Below are positions 16,625-25,120 of a stretch of 64,000 nt of DNA, in pieces. A program made the position numbers and the translations under genes. Location: NCBI RefSeq assembly GCF_002813245.1, contig NZ_PHUF01000006.1, positions 62,001-126,000 of the forward strand, given 5' to 3'. Source of the stretch: Novosphingobium kunmingense (lineage in GTDB: Bacteria > Pseudomonadota > Alphaproteobacteria > Sphingomonadales > Sphingomonadaceae). Position 1 is the first letter of the stretch. Each line of letters opens with the position of its first letter. Under the pieces are notes generated by a model that searched no databases, was not told the DNA's origin, and worked only from the letters and a program-made list of their open reading frames with translations.

Positions 16625-19123
16625 ATGATGGCGAGCAACCTGAGCATACGCAGACTTGCGCTTCGGACAAGCGCTTCGGCCATAATCGGGCTAGCCTGCC
16701 TTGCCCCGGTTTCGGCCTATGCCCAACAGGCGGCCGCAAGTGAGCAGCAGGCCGAGGAACAGAATTCCGGCGGCCTTGAAGAGATCACTGTCACCGCGCG
16801 CAAGCGGTCCGAGAACCTGCAGGAAACGCCGGTCGCGATCACCGCGATGACCGGGGCGATGCTCGAAGAGAAGCAGATCGTCAACGTCGCGGAAGTTGCC
16901 AAGTTCGCACCGAATGTCAGCATTTCACCGGTGGCGAACATCTCGGGTTCGAGCGCCTCGATCACCGCCTTCATCCGCGGCGTGGGCCAAACCGACTTCA
17001 ACATCACTGTCGATCCCGGCGTGGGTGTCTATGTCGATGGCGTCTATGTTGCCCGTTCGGTTGGCGCGCTGCTCGACATGGCCGATGTTTCGAGCGTCCA
17101 GGTCCTGCGCGGTCCGCAAGGCACGCTCTTCGGCAAGAACACCATCGGCGGCGCGATCGTGGTCAATTCGGTGGAGCCGCAGAAGGACTTCGACATGAAG
17201 CTCGAAGCGGCGACCGGCCGGTTCAACCGTGCCGATTTCAAGGGCATGATCAACGTGCCGCTTGGCGAAAATCTGGCGATGCGGGCCGTTGCCTCGTACG
17301 AAACCCGTGACGGCTATCAGAAGCGCCTGTTCGACGGTGGTCGCCAGGGCAACAAGGACAGCTTCGGTGGCCGCGTTGCGTTCAAGTGGGAACCGACCGA
17401 CAAGTTCACTGTCAACCTCAGCGCGGATATCAACATCCGCCGCGAGGAAATGGCTGCTTCGACGCTGGTCAACCTTTTCGAATCGCCCAACCTGCTGCAG
17501 GTTGTCGACTTGAATGGCCGAACCGTGGTTTTCCCCAGTTCGACTTATGCTTGGAACAAGTTGCAGGGCGGCGCAGGTTTCTGCGGTGCGGACGGGCAAC
17601 TGGCACCGGTCAACGACCCGCGCTGCGCCACCACGCAGTGGATCACCGGCGATATCGATTCAACCTGGTCCGGTGCCAAGAACCAGTCGGATTTCGACCT
17701 GTGGGGCACGAACCTGACGCTGGATTATGATTTTGGTGACATCAACCTGAAGTCGATCAGCTCCTATCGCGATCAGAAGGCCACGATCCAGTTCGACTTC
17801 GACGGAACGCCACATCCCTACCTCAACCTGACAAACAATATCGATCTGTGGCAGGCTTCGCAGGAATTCCAGTTGACCGGCAGTGTCCTGAATGATCGGG
17901 TGAAGTTCGTTCTGGGCGGCTATTACCTGAAGGAAAAGGGCCAGGACAAGAACAACCTGCTGTTCGGCTTCGCTGACTTCTTCAGCGGCGGCAAGATCGA
18001 CAACGACAGCTATGCTGCCTATCTGCAGGCAACGATCAAGGTGACCGATCGTCTTTCGATCACGCCGGGCATCCGCTATACCGACGAGACCAAGCGGTTC
18101 GATCCTTCGTTCCAGACCATCAATGTTGATTACACTGCTCCGCTTGGGCAGGCCGGCATCATCCCTTACCCCCAGGGCGTGTTCATCGCCTTCAGCCAGT
18201 GCGTGACCGGCCAGCCAGTGCCCTTGCTGGTGACCGATCCGGCGAGCCCGCTGTTCGGCTTCCCGCTGCCTGGAGGCTGCGCACCAGCCGCCACTAACCC
18301 TGGTGGAAACCACACGATGCCGGCGGTCCAGGTTGCCGCCAAGGCCAAGGAATGGACGCCGGCAATTTCGGCTGACTACAAGATCACCGACGATATCCTG
18401 GTCTATGCCTCCTATTCCAAGGGTTTCAAGAACGGCGGCTTCACGCAGCGAATCTTCCCGGCTGAACAGGTTGCGCCGTCGTTCAGGCCCGAATTCGTGG
18501 AATCATACGAACTCGGCCTCAAGACCGAGCTGCTGGATCGCCGTCTGCGCCTGAACCTCGCCGCGTTCATGTCAAACTACGATGACATCCAGGTCGTCGT
18601 CAGCGAAGGCATCGCCCCCCGGGCACGAAACGCCGGTTCCGGCCGGATCAAAGGCTTCGAAGTCGAAGGCGAGGCGGCTCCGACCGATTGGCTGCGCCTG
18701 ACCTTCGGCGTTGGCTATCTTGATGCCTATTACCGCTCCATTGATCCGTTCGCGTTCCCCGTGAACCTGAACTCGAAGTTCGCCTTCGTGCCGGAATGGA
18801 CCGGATCGGCCTCGTTCAACGCCGACGTCTATGAAGGTGACATGGGCAAGCTGACGCTGCGCGGAGACTGGTCGTACCAGAGCGAAACCTTCAAGGATGC
18901 GATCAACAGCCCGCAACTGCGCCAGCCTGGCTACAGCGTCTTCGGCGCTAGTGCTTCGTTCACCGAGAAGAGCGAGCACTTCACCGTGACCGCTGGTGTG
19001 ACCAACCTGACCGACGAACGCTATATCCAGGGCGGTTACGTCGATCCGTTCGTCGCCGGGACAGCGCTGGCAACCTACTCGCGCCCGCGCGAATGGTTCC
19101 TCAAGCTCGCCTACAAGTACTAA
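16625..19123 (+). CDS. TonB-dependent outer-membrane receptor
   Basis: About 832 residues. The signal peptide ends near SAYAQQAAAS; LEEITVTARKRSENLQETPVA and VQVLRGPQGTLFGKNTIGGA mark the plug domain and the barrel ends WFLKLAYKY. It is clearly not a recent copy of the neighbouring receptor: it is about 100 residues longer and the extracellular-loop segments differ. Three in-frame ATGs cluster at the start; the GGGAG at 16613-16617 is best spaced for the one at 16625. Lies 28 bases after the first receptor gene and is followed by a strong hairpin, so the pair probably ends the operon. Confidence 0.92.
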   Translation: MMASNLSIRRLALRTSASAIIGLACLAPVSAYAQQAAASEQQAEEQNSGGLEEITVTARKRSENLQETPVAITAMTGAMLEEKQIVNVAEVAKFAPNVSISPVANISGSSASITAFIRGVGQTDFNITVDPGVGVYVDGVYVARSVGALLDMADVSSVQVLRGPQGTLFGKNTIGGAIVVNSVEPQKDFDMKLEAATGRFNRADFKGMINVPLGENLAMRAVASYETRDGYQKRLFDGGRQGNKDSFGGRVAFKWEPTDKFTVNLSADINIRREEMAASTLVNLFESPNLLQVVDLNGRTVVFPSSTYAWNKLQGGAGFCGADGQLAPVNDPRCATTQWITGDIDSTWSGAKNQSDFDLWGTNLTLDYDFGDINLKSISSYRDQKATIQFDFDGTPHPYLNLTNNIDLWQASQEFQLTGSVLNDRVKFVLGGYYLKEKGQDKNNLLFGFADFFSGGKIDNDSYAAYLQATIKVTDRLSITPGIRYTDETKRFDPSFQTINVDYTAPLGQAGIIPYPQGVFIAFSQCVTGQPVPLLVTDPASPLFGFPLPGGCAPAATNPGGNHTMPAVQVAAKAKEWTPAISADYKITDDILVYASYSKGFKNGGFTQRIFPAEQVAPSFRPEFVESYELGLKTELLDRRLRLNLAAFMSNYDDIQVVVSEGIAPRARNAGSGRIKGFEVEGEAAPTDWLRLTFGVGYLDAYYRSIDPFAFPVNLNSKFAFVPEWTGSASFNADVYEGDMGKLTLRGDWSYQSETFKDAINSPQLRQPGYSVFGASASFTEKSEHFTVTAGVTNLTDERYIQGGYVDPFVAGTALATYSRPREWFLKLAYKY

Positions 19124-19135
19124 GACCCAATACCC

Positions 19136-19161
19136 GAGGGCGGCGGCACGCCGCCGCCCTC
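19136..19161 (+). terminator. GC-rich hairpin after the TonB receptor genes
   Basis: GAGGGCGGCGG and CCGCCGCCCTC form a perfect 11-bp stem around a 4-base loop, 12 bases after the receptor stop. No run of T follows, so it may terminate with Rho help or protect the 3' end. It marks the end of the operon that began at 10739. Confidence 0.7.
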
Positions 19162-19253
19162 ACCCCTGTTGTGGCACCGTCCACGAGCCTGCCAGACACC
19201 TCGCCGCCCAATTTGGTATTGGCAACTTGTCTTGCGGCCAAAGGAGCAATGTC

Positions 19254-20714
19254 TTGGGCGTTACGATCCCCCCGCTCGAGCGCAGCGATTTCCTGACCGG
19301 CCAACCACTTGTCGACGGCACCGAGATCTGTGCCGGCTCTACCTACGCGGTCACTAACCCGGCAACCGGCAAAACGCTGGCGAATGTCGTCAAGCTGGGC
19401 GCTGCCCAGACGCGTCGGGCAATTGAAAGCAATTCCCGCGCCTTGATCGATTGGCGCAAGCGGCCCGCTCAGGAACGCGCGCGCCTGCTGCATGACTGGC
19501 TGGCGCTGGTCCGGCTCCATCGCCACGATCTTGGTTTGCTGATGACCGCCGAACAGGGCAAGCCGCTGGCCGAGGCGCTGGGCGAGGTCGATTACGCCGC
19601 CAGCTTCATCCAGTGGTTCGCCGAGGAGGCGCGCCGCGTCTATGGCGAGGTTATTCCAGGCAGCGCTGACCGGCGGATCATCGTGATCCGCCAGCCGGTT
19701 GGGGTAGCGGGGGCGATCACGCCGTGGAACTTTCCCGCCGCGATGATCACCCGCAAGGTCGCGCCAGCGCTGGCGGCGGGCTGCACCGTCACCCTCAAGC
19801 CGTCCGAACTCACCCCGCTGACCGCTTTCGCCCTCGCGAAGCTCGCGCTCGAAGCCGGCATCCCGCCCGGCGTGTTCAACGTGGTCTGCGGCGATGCTCC
19901 GGCCATTGGATCGGTCCTGACCAGCCATCCCGATGTCACCAAGTTCACCTTCACCGGTTCAACCGCGGTGGGCAAGCTGCTGACTGCGCAATGCGCCACC
20001 ACCCTGAAACGGGTTTCGATGGAACTGGGCGGCAATGCCCCGCTGCTGGTTTTCGACGACGCCGATCTCGATCAGGCGGTCGAGGGGACGATCGCCTCGA
20101 AATTCCGCAACACCGGGCAGACCTGCGTCTGCGCCAACCGCATCCTGGTTCAGGGCGGGATCCACGACCGTTTCGTCGAGGCGCTGGCCGCCAGGGTCAG
20201 CGCGTTCACGGTCGGCAACGGGCTTGAGGGCGCAACCGATCAAGGGCCGCTGATCACCCGGGCCGCCTTCGACAAGGTCCAGGGCCATGTCGCCGATGCA
20301 ATAGCGCAAGGCGGCGGCATCGTCACCGGGGGCAAGCGGCACGGGGCGGGGGAACTGTTCTTCCAGCCGACCGTGCTGACCGGCGCGAACCCCGCCATGC
20401 GCCTCGCGGACGAGGAGACCTTTGGCCCGGTCGCGCCCGTGTTCCGCTTCGATACCGAGGCCGAGGCGCTGGCCCTGGCCAACGCCACCCGTTCCGGGCT
20501 GGCTGCCTATGCCTTTACCCGAGATATCGACCGGGCCTGGCGGGTCGCGGAGGGCCTCGAAACCGGCATGGTCGGGATGAACAACGGCATCGTCTCGACC
20601 GAAACTGCCCCGTTTGGCGGCATCAAGGAATCGGGTCTGGGCCGCGAAGGTTCCCGCCACGGCATCGATGAATTTCTCGAGATGAAGACGATCAATCTGG
20701 GCGTCCGGTCGTGA
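19254..20714 (+). CDS. Aldehyde dehydrogenase (succinate-semialdehyde dehydrogenase-like)
   Basis: NAD(P)-dependent aldehyde oxidation, 486 residues. PWNFPAAMITRKVAPALAAG, SMELGGNAP (general-base Glu) and NTGQTCVCANRILVQ (nucleophilic Cys) are all present. I place the start at the TTG at 19254 because AAGGAG sits 7 bases upstream; the nearby ATG at 19249 is out of frame and yields only a short peptide. It lies after the receptor terminator and before the UbiX promoter region, so it may be expressed alone. GabD-like enzymes in aromatic clusters can act on semialdehydes released from ring cleavage; the substrate is unknown here. Confidence 0.88.
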   Translation: MGVTIPPLERSDFLTGQPLVDGTEICAGSTYAVTNPATGKTLANVVKLGAAQTRRAIESNSRALIDWRKRPAQERARLLHDWLALVRLHRHDLGLLMTAEQGKPLAEALGEVDYAASFIQWFAEEARRVYGEVIPGSADRRIIVIRQPVGVAGAITPWNFPAAMITRKVAPALAAGCTVTLKPSELTPLTAFALAKLALEAGIPPGVFNVVCGDAPAIGSVLTSHPDVTKFTFTGSTAVGKLLTAQCATTLKRVSMELGGNAPLLVFDDADLDQAVEGTIASKFRNTGQTCVCANRILVQGGIHDRFVEALAARVSAFTVGNGLEGATDQGPLITRAAFDKVQGHVADAIAQGGGIVTGGKRHGAGELFFQPTVLTGANPAMRLADEETFGPVAPVFRFDTEAEALALANATRSGLAAYAFTRDIDRAWRVAEGLETGMVGMNNGIVSTETAPFGGIKESGLGREGSRHGIDEFLEMKTINLGVRS

Positions 20715-20740
20715 GTCGCACCACGCTTATGGAAATACGA

Positions 20741-20772
20741 AAAGCGTTGCGCAATGCGGAACGCGTTGTATA
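20741..20772 (+). promoter_or_regulatory. Operator-like inverted repeats upstream of the UbiX operon
   Basis: Contains the palindrome TTGCGCAA (20747-20754) and an inverted pair GCGTT/AACGC (20744-20748 and 20760-20764), just upstream of the UbiX operon. GTTGCGCAATGCGG matches the reverse strand of the 10598 site at 10 of 14 positions. It could be a diverged copy of the same operator; confidence is limited. Confidence 0.4.
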
Positions 20773-20804
20773 GTGTTGGCAAAGATCGGGAGACGGATTA
20801 CAGC

Positions 20805-20873
20805 ATGCCCAGCAAGGACCGGCCTTGCGCGACCTTGATCGCGATGCGCTCGCAGGCGGGATTTCTGCGGTGA
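20805..20873 (+). CDS. Possible 22-residue leader peptide overlapping the UbiX start
   Basis: A short open frame, MPSKDRPCATLIAMRSQAGF plus two residues, runs from an ATG to a TGA that overlaps the GTG start of the UbiX gene (GTGA). GGGAG lies 12 bases upstream, a long but usable spacing. If translated it would couple ribosomes onto the poorly signalled UbiX start. It resembles no known protein and could be chance; only the exact stop/start overlap supports it. Confidence 0.3.
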   Translation: MPSKDRPCATLIAMRSQAGFLR

Positions 20874-21484
20874 AACGCATGGTCGTCGGCATCACCGGTG
20901 CGACCGGATCGGTCTATGGCCTGCGGTTGCTTGAGCTGCTGCGCGAAGCTGGCGGCTGGGAAACCCATCTCGTGTTGTCTCCGGCCGCCCTGCTCAACAT
21001 TCGCGAGGAATTGCCCGATGGCAAGGCCAGGCTCGAAGCGCTGGCCGATGTCGTGCATAACGTCCGCAATGTCGGCGCCTCGATCGCCAGCGGTTCGTTC
21101 GTGTGCGAAGGCATGGTGATTGCACCCTGTTCGATGCGCACGCTGGGCGCGGTCGCCCACGCGCTGTCCGATAATCTGATCACTCGCGCCGCCGACGTGA
21201 TGCTGAAGGAGCGCCGTCGCCTGGTGATGATCACCCGCGAAACGCCGCTCAACCTGGCGCACCTGCGCAACATGACGGCCTGCACCGAAATGGGTGCGGT
21301 GATCTTCCCGCCGGTGCCGGCCTTTTATTCGCGGCCTACCTCGCTGGCCGAGGTGGTCGATCACAGCTGTATGCGGGTGCTGGATCTGTTTGGGCTTCAC
21401 GCGAAGTCGGAGAAACGCTGGCAAGGCCTGAGCAAAGAGGCGGCAAACCTCGTTCCGGCCTTGGCGCAAGAAGAAGGGAACTAG
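20870..21484 (+). CDS. UbiX-family flavin prenyltransferase
   Basis: Makes prenylated FMN, the cofactor of UbiD decarboxylases. 204 residues: MKRMVVGITGATGSVYGLRL at the N-terminus (Rossmann-like flavin site), GSFVCEGMVIAPCSMRTLGA and RRRLVMITRETPLNLAHLRN are family hallmarks. GTG at 20870 gives the typical VKR start and overlaps the short leader frame. The UbiD partner lies four genes downstream (25121-26575) with a VdcD-like protein, so the set corresponds to the VdcBCD/phenolic-acid decarboxylase system. A role in ubiquinone synthesis is less likely in this location. Confidence 0.9.
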   Translation: MKRMVVGITGATGSVYGLRLLELLREAGGWETHLVLSPAALLNIREELPDGKARLEALADVVHNVRNVGASIASGSFVCEGMVIAPCSMRTLGAVAHALSDNLITRAADVMLKERRRLVMITRETPLNLAHLRNMTACTEMGAVIFPPVPAFYSRPTSLAEVVDHSCMRVLDLFGLHAKSEKRWQGLSKEAANLVPALAQEEGN

Positions 21485-21487
21485 AGA

Positions 21488-22057
21488 ATGGCGTGGGATG
21501 TCAGCCGTCGCACCGTCATGAGCGGGGGTGCCGTGGGAGCGGCAGTGGCCGGTCTGGGGATCGGTCGCAGCGCCTTGGCGAAGCGACCACTGAAGATCAT
21601 TGTCATTGAGGAAGCAGAAGTCCCCGAAAGTCGGCTCTTTGCCGAAACCTTCGTCAATTCGGGACGTGCGGCAAAGGTGATCCGGATCGACCGGACGCTC
21701 AATGGCCTGCTCCATGAACTCGCAATTGGCGAAGGTGTGCTCGTCGGCCTGACTTCCGACCCGGCAGCCATGATTGCCGAACAGGTTCTGCTAGCCGACG
21801 GCGCGCGCCCGTTGCTGAAATGGGCGCATCATTACCGCAAAATGCGGTGGGAACACCGGACCGACGGCGCTCCGGCGCTGCTCGCGCGGGCCAGCACCGG
21901 CTGGCCGACCGTTCTGGCCAACCACATGCAGGATGCGCTTGGCGGGAGCCGACAGGCTCCCGATCTGCGGTGCGAATCGGGCCATTGCGGGCTCGATGGA
22001 AAGAGCCCCGGCATGCTGGTTTCGTGGGCATTCGAAGTAGGAGTACAACAGTCGTGA
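21488..22057 (+). CDS. Tat-signal protein of unknown function, PchX-like position
   Basis: 189 residues beginning with a twin-arginine signal (SRRTVMSGGAVGAAVAGLGIG), so likely exported folded to the periplasm. The mature part has KIIVIEEAEVPESRLFAE, a mostly alpha/beta-looking stretch and a late CESGHC pair of cysteines. I recognise no family. It starts 3 bases after UbiX and its stop overlaps the flavoprotein start (GTGA). From memory, p-cresol operons of pseudomonads have an unassigned gene (pchX) directly before the flavoprotein gene; this could be its counterpart. One possible role, pure inference, is to carry or mature the neighbouring flavoprotein during Tat export. Confidence 0.7.
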   Translation: MAWDVSRRTVMSGGAVGAAVAGLGIGRSALAKRPLKIIVIEEAEVPESRLFAETFVNSGRAAKVIRIDRTLNGLLHELAIGEGVLVGLTSDPAAMIAEQVLLADGARPLLKWAHHYRKMRWEHRTDGAPALLARASTGWPTVLANHMQDALGGSRQAPDLRCESGHCGLDGKSPGMLVSWAFEVGVQQS

Positions 22058-23613
22058 GCACGCGCATGCCCCATGGCGTCGACGCCGCAACCTTTCGCAA
22101 GGCGCTGGACGAACTGGCCGCGATCGTCGGCAAGGAATGGGTCTTTGTCGACGAACTGCCGCTGTCGGCCTATCGCGATGCCTATTCGCCGCTGGCCGAT
22201 GGCGAAATGCTGCCTTCGGCTGCCGTCGCACCGGCAAACATGGAACAGATCCAGCAGGCGTTGAAGGTCTTCAACGCCTACAAGCTGCCGATCTGGACCT
22301 TCGGCAACGGCCGCAATTTCGCCTATGGCGGCCCCGCCCCGCGCCAGTCGGGCTATGTCATGTTCGATCTCAAGCGGATGAACCGCATCCTCGAGGTCAA
22401 TGAAAAGTACGGCTACGCGCTGGTCGAACCCGGGGTCTCCTATTTCCAGCTCTACCGGCATCTGCGCCAGATCGGCAGCAAGCTGTGGATCGATCCGGCG
22501 GCACCGGGCTGGGGCGGCGTGATGGGCAATGCGCTTGAACACGGTGCGGGCTACACGCCTTACGGCGATCACTTCGTGATGCAGTGCGGCATGGAAGTGG
22601 TCCTCGCCGACGGTCAGGTGGTCCGGACCGGTCAGGGCGCGATCGAGGGTTCGCAGCACTGGCAATCGACCAAGCACGCCGCCGGCCCGCATTTCGACGG
22701 CATGTTCACCCAGTCCAACTTTGGCGTGGTGACCAAGATGGGCATCTGGCTGATGCCCGAGCCGCCCGGCTACAAGCCGTTCATGATCACTTACGAGCGT
22801 GAGGAAGACCTCGCCGCGATCTTCGACGCGGTCAAACCACTCAAGGTCAACCAGGTGATCCCCAACGCGGCGGTGGCGGTCGATCTCTTGTGGGAAGTGT
22901 CCGCCAAAACCACGCGCCGCCATTACTTCGACGGCAAGGGCCCTGTCCCGGATTCGATCCGCAAGAAGATCGCTTCGGATCATGGCCTGGGCATGTGGAA
23001 CTTCTACGCCGCGCTCTATGGTCCGCCGCCGATCATCGAGAACAACTGGAAGCTCGTCGAGGAAGCGATGATGAGCATCCCGGGCGCCAAGCTGCACCTT
23101 AACCGCGAAAACGATCCCGCCTGGGACTATCGCGTGCGGCTGATGCGCGGCGAGCCGAACATGACCGAATTCAGCATCATGAACTGGATCGGCGGCGGCG
23201 GGCATATCAACTTCTCGCCAATCTCTGCACCCGACGGCAAGGAAGCGCTGAGCCAGTACAACCTGATCAAGCAGCGCTGCCACGATTTCGGGTTCGACTA
23301 TATCGGCGAGTTTCTGGTCGGATGGCGCGACATGCACCACATCCTGATGATCATGTACGATCGCGCCGACGAGGCCATGCGCAAGAGCGCATACGACCTG
23401 TTCGGCAAGCTGGTCGACGAGGCAGCGGATGCCGGCTTCGGCGAATACCGCACCCACCTCGCCTTCATGGACCAGATCGCCAAGACCTATAAGCATAACG
23501 ACGGGGCGCTGTGGGATCTGCACCACCGGCTCAAGGACGTGCTCGACCCCAACGGCATCCTCTCGCCCGGCAAGCAGGGTATTTGGCCTCAGGCGATGCG
23601 CAGCCAGGCATAG
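22054..23613 (+). CDS. FAD-linked oxidase, 4-cresol dehydrogenase flavoprotein (PchF)/VAO type
   Basis: 519 residues of the vanillyl-alcohol oxidase/p-cresol methylhydroxylase family. FGNGRNFAYGGPAPRQSGYV and ALVEPGVSYFQLY mark the FAD domain, followed by NALEHGAGYTPYGDHFVMQ, FTQSNFGVVTKMGIWLMP and WNFYAALYG. It should oxidise a para-alkylphenol or a benzylic alcohol to the alcohol or aldehyde, passing electrons to a cytochrome c (28308-28664). The GTG at 22054 overlaps the Tat-protein stop; GGAG is 10 bases upstream. No signal peptide is visible. The next gene is an aryl aldehyde dehydrogenase, which fits the sequence methyl group to acid. Confidence 0.88.
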   Translation: MSTRMPHGVDAATFRKALDELAAIVGKEWVFVDELPLSAYRDAYSPLADGEMLPSAAVAPANMEQIQQALKVFNAYKLPIWTFGNGRNFAYGGPAPRQSGYVMFDLKRMNRILEVNEKYGYALVEPGVSYFQLYRHLRQIGSKLWIDPAAPGWGGVMGNALEHGAGYTPYGDHFVMQCGMEVVLADGQVVRTGQGAIEGSQHWQSTKHAAGPHFDGMFTQSNFGVVTKMGIWLMPEPPGYKPFMITYEREEDLAAIFDAVKPLKVNQVIPNAAVAVDLLWEVSAKTTRRHYFDGKGPVPDSIRKKIASDHGLGMWNFYAALYGPPPIIENNWKLVEEAMMSIPGAKLHLNRENDPAWDYRVRLMRGEPNMTEFSIMNWIGGGGHINFSPISAPDGKEALSQYNLIKQRCHDFGFDYIGEFLVGWRDMHHILMIMYDRADEAMRKSAYDLFGKLVDEAADAGFGEYRTHLAFMDQIAKTYKHNDGALWDLHHRLKDVLDPNGILSPGKQGIWPQAMRSQA

Positions 23614-23655
23614 TCGCCCGGTCGACCGCACAATGCATTCAAGGATTGAAAGACC

Positions 23656-25101
23656 ATGACGCAACTTGAGCACTGGATTGGCGGCGGCGCCGTCGCCGCA
23701 ACTGGCGGGACCTATTTTGACGATCTCAACCCGGTCGACGATTCGGTCTATTCCCGCGTGCCCGCCGGCACTGCGGAAGACGTGAACCGCGCGGTCGAGA
23801 ACGCGCATCAGGCATTCTTGCAGCATCGTGATCTTACCGCAGCGGTGCGCGAAGGGTGGATCGCGAGAGCTGCCGAGATCATGGAACGCGATACCGCCAA
23901 GTTCGCCGACGTGCTGGTCGACGAGATCGGCTCGCCGATTGCCAAGGCCGGGTTCGAAACCCGCTTCGCGGTCAGCTTCCTGCGCGCGGCGATCGGTGTG
24001 CCGCGCCGGATTCGCGGGGAAACGATCCCATCGGACACGCCGGGCCGGTTCAGCATGAGCCTGCGCCAGCCGGTGGGCGTCGTTGCCGGGATCACCCCGT
24101 TCAACGTGCCGCTGATCAAGGGGATCAAGCAATCGGCCATGGCCCTGGCCACAGGCAACGCCTTCGTGCTGCTGCCCTCGGAAGCCGCGCCAATGATCGC
24201 CGATCTGCTCGCTAAATTGTGGAAGGAGGCCGGCGTTCCCGACGGCTTGTTCAACGTGGTCTACGGCAATGGCGCGGAGATAGGTGACGTGCTGACCGGC
24301 CATCCCAAGGTCGCATCGATCACCTTCACCGGGTCCTCGCGCGTCGGCAAGCACATCGCCGAAATTGCGGCGCGCAACCTCAAGAAGTATACGCTGGAGC
24401 TGGGCGGCAAGAGCCCTCTGGTGATCTGCGCCGATGCCGATCTGGACAAGGCGGTTAACGCCGCGCTGTTCAGCATCTTCATGTACCAGGGCCAGGTCTG
24501 CATGGGGGCCTCGCGGATCTATGTCGAACGGCCGATCTTCGACCAGTTCGCCAAGGCCTTCGCCGCCGCGACCAGCCGGGCGAAGAGCGGCGACCTGCGC
24601 GAGCCGACCACCATGCTCGGCCCGATAATTTCGGAGCGCCAGCGCGACCGGGTCCGCCGCCATATCGATGATGCCCGAACCAAAGGTGCCGAGGTTCTCG
24701 CGGGCGACGAATGGACTGGGAACTGCTGTTCGGCCACAGTCTTGCGCGGCGTCACCGCTGAAATGACCGTGTTCGAAGAAGAAACCTTCGGCCCGGTGAC
24801 CTCGCTCTATCCGTTCGACACGCTCGAAGAAGCGCTCGAACTTGCCAACAACACCGAATATGGCCTTAGCGCCTCGATCTTCACCAGCGACATCGACAAG
24901 GCCCTGGCTTTCGCCCAGCGGGCGGAAGCGGGCATGGTCCATATCAATGCCCCGACCCTGCACGACGAACCACACGTTCCGTTCGGCGGCACCAAGGCAT
25001 CGGGTTTTGGCCGCGAAGGGACCGAAGCCGATCTCGAAATCATGACCGAATGGAAATGGGTCACGATCCAATCGGCAACTGCTGGCACTGGCGGACACTG
25101 A
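23656..25101 (+). CDS. Aryl aldehyde dehydrogenase (vanillin/benzaldehyde dehydrogenase-like)
   Basis: 481 residues. GVVAGITPFNVPLIKGIKQS, TLELGGKSPLV with the general-base Glu and YQGQVCMGASRIYVERP with the nucleophilic Cys place it with benzaldehyde/vanillin dehydrogenases rather than betaine-type enzymes. It should convert the aldehyde made by the upstream flavoprotein to a 4-hydroxybenzoate-like acid, the natural UbiD substrate. It follows the flavoprotein by 42 bases and precedes UbiD by 19. Plays the role of PchA in p-cresol operons by context. Confidence 0.88.
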   Translation: MTQLEHWIGGGAVAATGGTYFDDLNPVDDSVYSRVPAGTAEDVNRAVENAHQAFLQHRDLTAAVREGWIARAAEIMERDTAKFADVLVDEIGSPIAKAGFETRFAVSFLRAAIGVPRRIRGETIPSDTPGRFSMSLRQPVGVVAGITPFNVPLIKGIKQSAMALATGNAFVLLPSEAAPMIADLLAKLWKEAGVPDGLFNVVYGNGAEIGDVLTGHPKVASITFTGSSRVGKHIAEIAARNLKKYTLELGGKSPLVICADADLDKAVNAALFSIFMYQGQVCMGASRIYVERPIFDQFAKAFAAATSRAKSGDLREPTTMLGPIISERQRDRVRRHIDDARTKGAEVLAGDEWTGNCCSATVLRGVTAEMTVFEEETFGPVTSLYPFDTLEEALELANNTEYGLSASIFTSDIDKALAFAQRAEAGMVHINAPTLHDEPHVPFGGTKASGFGREGTEADLEIMTEWKWVTIQSATAGTGGH

Positions 25102-25120
25102 TCGGCGGGATGCAACGGCA

